DNA of 44,659 nucleotides from Suicoccus acidiformans (GTDB taxonomy: Bacteria > Bacillota > Bacilli > Lactobacillales > Aerococcaceae): contig NZ_CP023434.1 of assembly GCF_003546865.1 (NCBI RefSeq), positions 2,527,501 through 2,572,159 on the forward strand, read 5' to 3'. The notes under the pieces were generated by a model. It saw nothing but the letters and a program-made list of their open reading frames with translations. It made no database searches and was not told where the DNA came from. A program made the translations under genes and the position numbers. Each line of letters starts with the position of its first letter. Positions within the stretch are counted from its first letter, which is position 1. Positions 36,233-44,659 of the stretch are shown piece by piece.

Positions 36233-36281
36233 TAATAAAGAATTGGCTAAAATGTTTCATGTGAAACATTTTAGCCAATTC
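36233..36281 (-). terminator. Terminator of rplI, containing a parS-like site
   Basis: A perfect 20-bp stem (36240-36259 with 36262-36281) with only two loop bases begins 3 bases after the rplI stop and is followed on the minus strand by TTTATT. Its apex is the parS-like site 36253-36268. Confidence 0.78.
36253..36268. other. parS-like site 1
   Basis: TGTTTCATGTGAAACA differs from the Bacillus parS consensus TGTTNCACGTGAAACA by one base. It lies at the top of the rplI terminator. Confidence 0.72.
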
Positions 36282-36283
36282 TA

Positions 36284-36736
36284 TTACTCGCCGATTACAT
36301 TAACTTTAATCGCCGCTTGAACATCTGGATGGAGTTTAATCGGTACCTCGTAATTTCCTACAGCTGATAAATTTTCTTTTAATTGTATTTTTCTACGGTC
36401 TACTTGAATATCATACTGGTCTTCTAGTTCATCGGCAATTTGCTTAGGCGTAATTGCACCAAAGAGACGACCATCTTCGCCAAGTTTCACTTTAATTTCT
36501 ACAATAACATTTTCTTTTTCAATAGCTGCTTTAGTCTCTTTTGATTCTTCCAAATGTTCAGCAGCCATACGTGCTTCAGCTTTCTTTTTCGATTTTAATT
36601 GGTTTAGAGCAGCAGCGCTAGCTTCTTTAGCTAGGCCATTTTTAATTAAATAATTTCTTCCGTAACCATCTGAAACCTCAATAACATCACCTTTTTTTCC
36701 TTGTTTCTTAACGTCTTGTAATAGAATAACTTTCAT
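36284..36736 (-). CDS. rplI: 50S ribosomal protein L9
   Basis: The 150-residue protein has the N-terminal rRNA-binding domain with MKVILLQDVKKQGKKGDVI and YGRNYLIKNGLA, a long connecting helix and the C-terminal domain. The ATG has AAGGAGG before it. It lies 11 bases after gdpP, so both are in one unit, as in Bacillus. Confidence 0.97.
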   Translation of the reverse strand: MKVILLQDVKKQGKKGDVIEVSDGYGRNYLIKNGLAKEASAAALNQLKSKKKAEARMAAEHLEESKETKAAIEKENVIVEIKVKLGEDGRLFGAITPKQIADELEDQYDIQVDRRKIQLKENLSAVGNYEVPIKLHPDVQAAIKVNVIGE

Positions 36737-36747
36737 AATTCTCCTCC

Positions 36748-38739
36748 TTATATCGCTTCAATAACTTCAATTAATTGTTGGTATGCTTCTTGGACAGATA
36801 CATCGTAAATTTGAGTTGCCGCATTATTAAGATGACCTCCACCGCCAAGTTTTTCCATAATGGTCTGAACATTGATTTTTCCTAAGCTTCTTGCACTTAT
36901 ATTAACTTGTCCCTTATCTCTTCGATAAATGACGAAGGATGCTTCTACACCGATAATATCTAACATCATATCAGCTGTCTGCGATGGAATAATATTACTA
37001 TAAATATCATTATCTTCCGCAACCGTAATAGCAGTGCCGTCTTCACGAATCTCCATCTGTTCAAGCAATTGATTCTTTTGAATAATAGATGCGTAATCTT
37101 CTTTTAAGATACGTTGAATATCATTTGTATTAGCTCCTCGTGATTTCAAATAACTGGCTGCATCAAAGGTTCGTGAACCTGTCCGGGAAGCAAAATTATT
37201 TGTATCAACAATAATTCCTGCCAACAAGGCCGTAGCCTCAAACTTACTTAGTGACTCTTCAGTATTCTGTTGATTCATGAAGAATTCCGTTATCATTTCA
37301 GATGCAGAAGAAGCATAAGGTTCAATATAGGTTAGAACAACTCTTTCTGGAAAGTCTTCACTGCGTCGATGATGATCGATAATAACAGTATCACATAGAT
37401 TCAACAAGCTTTCTGCTTCGCTTAGAGACGGTCGATGATGATCTACCAATATAAGCAGAGTAGAAGCATTTACTAAAGTACTAGCTTCTTCAGGACTAAT
37501 AAAAACATCTTGCATTTTTGTAGGGTTCTGTAAACTTAATAATTGAGTGATATCTTTATTCAATTTATTCTCGTTTAAGATAATATAGGCTTGTTTATTC
37601 AGTTGTTGAGTTAGCTTATAAACGCCTAAAGCAGAGCCTATTGAATCCATATCCGGAGACTTATGACCTGAAATAAGGATAACTTCGCTTTGTTGGATTG
37701 ATGTTTGTAAAGCTTGGAAAACCAATTTAGCTCTTACATTAGTCCTTTTTTCACTTGGGTTTGTGTTGCCACCATAAAATCTAGCCGGACCGTCATTGGC
37801 CTTAATGACTGTCTGATCGCCACCTCTTCCTAAAGCTAACTCAAGATTTAATTGTGCTTGTTTACTTAACTCTAAGACACTATAATCATCCTCATTGGAA
37901 TACGCGATACCTATACTTGCAGAAAGAGGTATGTTTCTAGCGTAAAAGTACTCTCTCAACTCATTAAAATATTGGAATTTTTCTTCTTCGAGTCGATTTA
38001 AAGATTCCTTATTCATGAGTAGAATAAAGCGTTCTTCATCTATCCGTTTAATATAAATCCCGTGTCCATTAGACCAGGCGTTTAGACGATGAATTAAATC
38101 TGCATCAATTGATGCTGCCTGATTATCATCAAGAGAATCTTGAACTTCATCATAATCATCTAGAATCAGAAAGCCGAATACAATTCGATCAAATTGACGC
38201 TGTTGCAGAATATCAGCTTCCTCACTAACGTCCATCATATATATCGCATGAACTTCTTTCTGGTGAATGACCTTAAAGGTGCATTCACCCAGGCTAACTA
38301 ATTGCCATTGTTCATCACAGGATAGTTTAAGAATTTCGCTGAATATGGGATTCAATTCATCCAGACGATTACCTAAGAGATCTTCTTCGGCAAAGAAACT
38401 TTGCATAGACGGATTTAACCAACGTACTCTTAAATTATCACTATAAATAATAATACCAATAGGTGAACGAAATAGAGCATTTTCTTGAGAGTCTTTAATG
38501 TCTTTCGATAAGTCACTGGCAAGAATATTTAGATTACTTAAAATTTTATCAACATTTAAAATTATAAAAACAACTGATAGAATCAGGAGTATAAGTAACA
38601 AAACTCCAATTTGCCAAAAACGTAGTAAAGCGAATAGCATGATAAGAATATAGCTAACAACGATGATATATAATTGCCAGCGAAAATCTAAAGACTGTAA
38701 TATCAGTACAAATCGCTTCAGTTTATCCTTGGAGGGCAT
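36748..38739 (-). CDS. gdpP: Cyclic-di-AMP phosphodiesterase GdpP
   Basis: The 663-residue protein has two membrane helices (about 22-62), a PAS-like domain (about 85-165), a degenerate GGDEF domain (about 180-310), then DHH (SGHKSPDMDSIG from 357, LVDHH, DHH at 455-457) and DHHA1 with GGGGH. It hydrolyses c-di-AMP to pApA and so controls osmotic and cell-wall homeostasis. The synthase gene disA, often in the radA region, is not in this window. ATG follows GAGAGG. Confidence 0.96.
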   Translation of the reverse strand: MPSKDKLKRFVLILQSLDFRWQLYIIVVSYILIMLFALLRFWQIGVLLLILLILSVVFIILNVDKILSNLNILASDLSKDIKDSQENALFRSPIGIIIYSDNLRVRWLNPSMQSFFAEEDLLGNRLDELNPIFSEILKLSCDEQWQLVSLGECTFKVIHQKEVHAIYMMDVSEEADILQQRQFDRIVFGFLILDDYDEVQDSLDDNQAASIDADLIHRLNAWSNGHGIYIKRIDEERFILLMNKESLNRLEEEKFQYFNELREYFYARNIPLSASIGIAYSNEDDYSVLELSKQAQLNLELALGRGGDQTVIKANDGPARFYGGNTNPSEKRTNVRAKLVFQALQTSIQQSEVILISGHKSPDMDSIGSALGVYKLTQQLNKQAYIILNENKLNKDITQLLSLQNPTKMQDVFISPEEASTLVNASTLLILVDHHRPSLSEAESLLNLCDTVIIDHHRRSEDFPERVVLTYIEPYASSASEMITEFFMNQQNTEESLSKFEATALLAGIIVDTNNFASRTGSRTFDAASYLKSRGANTNDIQRILKEDYASIIQKNQLLEQMEIREDGTAITVAEDNDIYSNIIPSQTADMMLDIIGVEASFVIYRRDKGQVNISARSLGKINVQTIMEKLGGGGHLNNAATQIYDVSVQEAYQQLIEVIEAI

Positions 38740-38805
38740 AATTCACCTCTCTTTCTAACTTCATCCTATTTTATCATATTCATAACATTTATGCATCGTT
38801 AGAAA

Positions 38806-38821
38806 TGTTTCACATGGAACA
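38806..38821. other. parS-like site 2 (two mismatches)
   Basis: TGTTTCACATGGAACA has two changes from the parS consensus. It lies just past the rpsR terminator in the spacer before gdpP. Confidence 0.5.
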
Positions 38822-38855
38822 AAATAAAGTGGACATCCTCTCGGATGCCCACTTT
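38822..38855 (-). terminator. Terminator of rpsF-ssb-rpsR
   Basis: Minus-strand AAAGTGGGCATCC and GGATGTCCACTTT (13 bp with one G-U pair), loop GAGA, then ATTTTG; 6 bases after the rpsR stop. Confidence 0.88.
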
Positions 38856-38861
38856 ACTATA

Positions 38862-39095
38862 TTAATCTTGGACTGTAAATGGTAATAATGCCATGATACG
38901 AGCACGTTTAACAGTTGAAGTCAATGTGCGTTGGTGTTTCGCACATGTTCCTGTTACACGGCGTGGCAAGATTTTACCTTTTTCAGATATAAAGCGTTGT
39001 AAAAGTTCTGTATCTTTATAATCTGGTTGATCGATATGGTTAGCACAGAAGTGACATACGCGTCTTCTGCGTCTTCCTCCACGACGTTGAGCCAT
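38862..39095 (-). CDS. rpsR: 30S ribosomal protein S18
   Basis: The 77-residue basic protein has the poly-Arg start and the Cys residues CHFC (14-17) and a later GTCAKHQ, so it is the zinc-binding form. It pairs with S6 on the small subunit platform. It follows ssb by 23 bases, in the usual rpsF-ssb-rpsR order. Confidence 0.97.
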   Translation of the reverse strand: MAQRRGGRRRRRVCHFCANHIDQPDYKDTELLQRFISEKGKILPRRVTGTCAKHQRTLTSTVKRARIMALLPFTVQD

Positions 39096-39118
39096 AAGTT
39101 ATTCCTCCTTAATAGATT

Positions 39119-39643
39119 TTAAAACGGCAAGTCATCTTCTGAGATGTCGATTGGATGACCATCTTCCATAAAAGGATTACTTGATGGACTTGCATTAAAA
39201 GAATTTTGTTGTTGTGGTTCGTTATATGAAGGCTGTTGTGGCGAAGCAGTGTAATTACTCTGTGATGCGCCGTATTGATTCGAATCATATGAATTATTAG
39301 ATTCCTTCGGTCTTTGTTCAGTAACTGACTTAGGCTCTAATAAATGAAACTGATCAACAACAACTTCCGTTACATAAACTCGTTGCCCTTGCTGATTTTC
39401 ATAATTACGCGTCTGAATTCGGCCTTCAATCCCAACTTGTGAACCTTTACGGGTAAAGTTCGCGAAGTTCTCAGCTTGTTTGCGCCAAATAACGCAGTTA
39501 ATGAAGTCAGCTTCACGTTCACCTTGTTGATTCGTAAAATTGCGATTTACTGCAATGGTAAATGTTCCCACGGCAACCCCAGACGACGTAAAACGTAAAT
39601 CAACTTCTCGAGTTAAACGACCGACTAACTGGACTGTGTTCAA
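39119..39643 (-). CDS. ssb: Single-stranded DNA-binding protein
   Basis: The 174-residue protein has an OB fold (residues 1-110), a Gln/Asn/Ser-rich linker and the acidic tip DISEDDLPF that binds partner proteins. It coats single-stranded DNA at forks. It starts with TTG at 39643 with GGAGG seven bases upstream. A perfect parS lies between this gene and rpsF. Confidence 0.97.
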   Translation of the reverse strand: MNTVQLVGRLTREVDLRFTSSGVAVGTFTIAVNRNFTNQQGEREADFINCVIWRKQAENFANFTRKGSQVGIEGRIQTRNYENQQGQRVYVTEVVVDQFHLLEPKSVTEQRPKESNNSYDSNQYGASQSNYTASPQQPSYNEPQQQNSFNASPSSNPFMEDGHPIDISEDDLPF

Positions 39644-39660
39644 TTTTACTCCTCCTTAAA

Positions 39661-39676
39661 TGTTTCACGTGAAACA
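39661..39676. other. parS site 3 (perfect match)
   Basis: TGTTTCACGTGAAACA matches the 16-bp parS consensus exactly. It lies in the 35-base rpsF-ssb spacer. ParB (Spo0J) would bind here to load condensin and segregate origins. Confidence 0.9.
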
Positions 39677-39678
39677 AA

Positions 39679-39972
39679 TTAATCATCTAAGCGAACAACC
39701 ATGTGACGTAAAATATCACGATTGATTCGAGCAAGACGATCAAATTCATCAATTGCAACGGAATCGTCTGCATTGACGTTTACAAGATGGTAAATACCTT
39801 CTTTGTAATCCTCAATTTCATAAGCAAGACGACGTTTAGCCCAATCTTTAGATTCAACGATTTCAGATCCGTTATCAGTAATAATCGCATCGAAACGTTC
39901 AACTAATTCTTTCTTATCGTCTTCATTTAAATCAGGACGAATAATATATAGAATTTCGTATTTGCGGCTCAT
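39679..39972 (-). CDS. rpsF: 30S ribosomal protein S6
   Basis: The 97-residue protein begins [15 protein letters not shown] and has the usual length. It forms a dimer with S18 on the platform. The ATG at 39972 has AAAGGAGG upstream; longer frames have no such site. Its leader can hide this ribosome site in a hairpin (see 39973-40037), suggesting feedback by S6:S18. Confidence 0.97.
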   Translation of the reverse strand: MSRKYEILYIIRPDLNEDDKKELVERFDAIITDNGSEIVESKDWAKRRLAYEIEDYKEGIYHLVNVNADDSVAIDEFDRLARINRDILRHMVVRLDD

Positions 39973-40037
39973 TCTTGCACCTCCTTTTGGTCTAATTGGC
40001 TCTTTCCAGAGCAAGGAGAGTATATTCATACTCACGG
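39973..40037 (-). promoter_or_regulatory. rpsF leader with ribosome-site hairpin (candidate S6:S18 operator)
   Basis: On the minus strand CTCCTT pairs with AAGGAG of the ribosome site, enclosing a GCTCT/AGAGC hairpin and an asymmetric loop (CAATTAGACC). The S6:S18 complex is known to bind a conserved leader motif before rpsF in many bacteria; this fits in place and shape, but the fold was not computed. Confidence 0.5.
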
Positions 40038-40043
40038 TAAAAT

Positions 40044-40072
40044 ATTATAGCTTTTTTTATTCATCTAAGCAA
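40044..40072 (-). promoter_or_regulatory. Promoter of rpsF-ssb-rpsR
   Basis: Minus-strand TTGCTT, 17-base spacer, perfect TATAAT; start near 40037. Confidence 0.82.
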
Positions 40073-40184
40073 GTTAAATTTTATTAAGAAACTTTTTTTA
40101 GATTGGAATTAAATAGAATCAAAGTAAAAATCACTAAGGAAATATATTTGAGCATATTCTTACACCTTCTGTAATTCACAATAA

Positions 40185-42701
40185 TTAAGAGACTGTATCT
40201 TCATTCTCTGTTTCATCTGATATGTCATTCGTTCCGTCCGTTTCGTCACTTGAGACAATTAGGGTAATGGAACTTACATTTGCGCCTTCGTCTAGGCGAA
40301 TAACACGTACACCTTGAGTTGCTCTTGATGTTTGGGAAACATTGTCGGTCTTTAAGCGAATGGCTACTCCTTCATCTGTCATAATCATGAGATCTTCTGT
40401 GCCATCTATCGCGACAATTCCCGCAAGTTTTCCGTTCTTATCCGTAACATTAACAGTGCGAACTCCCACACCACCTCGATTTTTAGGGGTATATGCTTCA
40501 GCAGGAGTCCGTTTACCGTAGCCTTTCTCTGTCACAATCAGAACTTCTTGATCCCTTGTTAACGTCGCGGCTCCCACGACATAATCATTTTCTTTAAGAC
40601 GAATGCCTCGAACACCCGTGGCTGTGCGACCCATCGCCCGAAGTTGGTTTTCCCTAAAGGTCATAGCATTCCCATCATGAGTTCCAATAATAATTGTTTG
40701 TTCTCCGTTTGTCTCTAAAACTTCGACTAAGGTATCGCCTTCTTTAATATTAATCGCGATAAGTCCACTATTGCGCACATTATAATATTCGCTAGCCTGA
40801 GTACGCTTAGCTGTACCGTCTCGGGTTATAAAGACGAGGAAGCGATTATCAGCCTTCCCTTGTGCCTCATCCTCTTGGTTAACTGCGATAACTGTTTTAA
40901 CAATCTCGTCTTTTTCAATTTGGATTAAATTAACAATAGGCAGCCCCTTAGCAGCCCTGCTATATTCTGGTATATCGTATCCTTTAGCAGTATAAACTTT
41001 GCCTTTATTGGTAAAGAATAGTAGCGTATCATGTGTAGAACAAGAGACTAGATTTTGTACTGCGTCATCATCGGCTACTCCCATTCCTTTAACACCTCGG
41101 CCACCACGTTTTTGAACATTGAATTCATCATCAGTCATACGTTTAATATAGCCGTTGGTCGTCAAGGCAATTAGAATATCCTCTTCAGGGATTAAATCCT
41201 CATCGTCTATATCGACTAATTCGCCTCCCCGGATTTCAGTTCTGCGACCGTCATCGAATCGTGTCTTGATTTCGATTAATTCATCTTCGATAATCTCAAA
41301 TATCCGTGTTTCACTTGCTAAAATCTCTTCTAAGTGCTTAATAAGCTCCTTGAGGTCATTGTATTCAGCCTCAATTTTATCTCGTTCCAGTCCAGTTAAA
41401 CGGACAAGGCGCATATCGAGAATTGACTGAGCTTGAATATCTGTCAATTGGTAATTTTCTATCAAGGAATTTTTAGCTGTGTCAGGATCAGCTGATGATC
41501 GAATAATATTAATGATTTCGTCGATATGATCTAATGCGATCCGTAAACCTTCTAAGATATGCGCCCGGTCTTCTGCTTTTCGTTTCTCGTAAGCAGTTCT
41601 TCTGCGAATCACTTCGACTTGATGTGCTAAATATTTCGATAGAATATCTTTTAAATTCAGAATTTTAGGTACACCGTGGTCAATGGCTAACATATTAATC
41701 CCAAAAGAAACTTGCATCTGAGTGTACTTAAATAGATTATTTAAGACGACACTTGCACTTGTATCTCTACGTATCTCTACAACGATACGCATCCCTTCAC
41801 GGCCTGATTCATCGTTGGCATAGGTAATCCCTTCAATTTTCTTCTCACGGGCCAATTCAGCAATACGTTTCACTAGATTAGCCTTATTGACCCCATAAGG
41901 AATTTCACTAATCACTATTCGTTCGCGATCATTGCTAATTTCTTCAATTTCTACCTTACTTCGGACAATGATTTTACCTTTCCCTGTCTCGTAAGCTTTG
42001 CGAATGCCAGCTTTGCCCATAACAATGCCACCCGTTGGGAAATCTGGACCAGGTAGGTACTCCATGAGTTCTTTAACACTAATGTCCGGTCGATGCATCA
42101 ATTGAACTAAAGCATCCGTTACTTCACCTAAATTATGCGGTGGAATATTTGTTGCCATCCCTACAGCAATTCCCGCTGCTCCGTTGACTAAGAGATTAGG
42201 AAATCTGGCAGGTAATACAACGGGTTCGGTTTCCTCTTGGGAATAATTCTCCTGAAAGTCAATCGTATCCTTATTGATGTCACGCAACATTTCTAGGGCA
42301 ATTTTGCTCATTCGGGATTCCGTATACCGCATCGCCGCTGCTCCATCACCATCGACAGAACCAAAGTTCCCGTGGCCATCGACGAGCATTTGCCGATAGC
42401 TAAATGGTTGGGCCATACGGACCATTGCTTCGTAAATTGCCAAGTCGCCGTGTGGATGGTATTTCCCCATAACGTCCCCGACAATACGAGCAGATTTTTT
42501 GTGTGGTTTGTCAGGTGTCACACCTAATTCGCTCATTCCATAAAGAATCCGCCGCTGCACTGGTTTTAAACCATCGCGTACATCAGGCAGTGCGCGTGAG
42601 ACAATAACACTCATGGCATAATCAAGGAAAGAAGTGCGCATTTCTTTAGGCAAATCTACAATTTCATACTCTCGGTGATTTGCACCAAATTCTTCACTCA
42701 T
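40185..42701 (-). CDS. gyrA: DNA gyrase subunit A
   Basis: The 838-residue protein has catalytic Y126 ([10 protein letters not shown]), the breakage-reunion domain and a C-terminal beta-pinwheel with the GyrA box QRGGRGVKG. It cuts and rejoins DNA in supercoiling. The quinolone-determining segment reads [12 protein letters not shown]87 stands where E. coli has S83, the most common resistance position; the codon is TTG, one transition from TCG (Ser). It follows gyrB by 27 bases. No strong terminator is seen in the 149-base spacer after it. Confidence 0.98.
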   Translation of the reverse strand: MSEEFGANHREYEIVDLPKEMRTSFLDYAMSVIVSRALPDVRDGLKPVQRRILYGMSELGVTPDKPHKKSARIVGDVMGKYHPHGDLAIYEAMVRMAQPFSYRQMLVDGHGNFGSVDGDGAAAMRYTESRMSKIALEMLRDINKDTIDFQENYSQEETEPVVLPARFPNLLVNGAAGIAVGMATNIPPHNLGEVTDALVQLMHRPDISVKELMEYLPGPDFPTGGIVMGKAGIRKAYETGKGKIIVRSKVEIEEISNDRERIVISEIPYGVNKANLVKRIAELAREKKIEGITYANDESGREGMRIVVEIRRDTSASVVLNNLFKYTQMQVSFGINMLAIDHGVPKILNLKDILSKYLAHQVEVIRRRTAYEKRKAEDRAHILEGLRIALDHIDEIINIIRSSADPDTAKNSLIENYQLTDIQAQSILDMRLVRLTGLERDKIEAEYNDLKELIKHLEEILASETRIFEIIEDELIEIKTRFDDGRRTEIRGGELVDIDDEDLIPEEDILIALTTNGYIKRMTDDEFNVQKRGGRGVKGMGVADDDAVQNLVSCSTHDTLLFFTNKGKVYTAKGYDIPEYSRAAKGLPIVNLIQIEKDEIVKTVIAVNQEDEAQGKADNRFLVFITRDGTAKRTQASEYYNVRNSGLIAINIKEGDTLVEVLETNGEQTIIIGTHDGNAMTFRENQLRAMGRTATGVRGIRLKENDYVVGAATLTRDQEVLIVTEKGYGKRTPAEAYTPKNRGGVGVRTVNVTDKNGKLAGIVAIDGTEDLMIMTDEGVAIRLKTDNVSQTSRATQGVRVIRLDEGANVSSITLIVSSDETDGTNDISDETENEDTVS

Positions 42702-42728
42702 TAATTCTTAACCCCTTCTTTTTTTAGA

Positions 42729-44651
<1,923 letters not shown>

Positions 44652-44659
44652 TTACTCCT

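Noticed and set aside
40333-40346. TGTTTGGGAAACA-like palindrome in gyrA, seen as a possible parS
   Set aside because: The centre is not CACGTG and the spacing is short, so it does not fit parS.

Overview
The window is a low-GC Firmicute chromosome. The gene order (gyrB-gyrA-rpsF-ssb-rpsR-gdpP-rplI-dnaB, then glnA, dut-radA-yacL-gltX-cysS-mrnC-rlmB-yacP-sigH-rpmG-secE-nusG, then rplKA, rplJL, an rsmC-like gene, rpoBC) is the Bacilli origin-proximal arrangement. disA, ispD/F and cysE, present in Bacillus, are absent. Together with parS sites and a type I-alpha glnA without an adjacent glnR, this suggests Lactobacillales, perhaps Aerococcaceae; the family is inference. Nearly all genes run on the minus strand, so oriC should lie to the right, beyond gyrB.

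Layout, left to right. 1-430: 3' end of a prepilin peptidase gene. 430-1180: metallo-beta-lactamase-fold hydrolase. 1180-2939: a complete IS150-type IS3 element inserted inside the rpoC terminator. It has its own hairpins, an antisense-facing terminator, a likely -1 frameshift site and an unusual structured 3' tail. 2.9-10.3 kb: rpoC and rpoB. 10.6-12.3 kb: rsmC-like methyltransferase and a HAD phosphatase on opposite strands. 12.5-15 kb: rplL, rplJ (with an L10 leader), rplA and rplK. 15-20.7 kb: an accessory block placed between nusG and rplK, holding an aldo/keto reductase, a MaoC-type hydratase, an HdeD-type membrane protein, a protein with three covalent-FMN sites, a ferric-reductase-like membrane flavoprotein and a polytopic membrane protein. 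20.7-30.5 kb: transcription, translation and RNA-processing genes. 30.6-34.8 kb: cytoplasmic alpha-amylase, glutamine synthetase and an exported C39-like protein. 34.8-44.6 kb: dnaB, rplI, gdpP, rpsR-ssb-rpsF, gyrA and gyrB, with three parS-like sites.

Most of the window is core information processing. The parts worth a second look are the IS-terminator collision and the IS tail, the flavin electron-transfer pair, the parS cluster, several ribosomal or RNAP leader structures, and GyrA, which has Leu at the classical quinolone-resistance Ser position. Many core genes start with TTG or GTG; starts were chosen from Shine-Dalgarno spacing.
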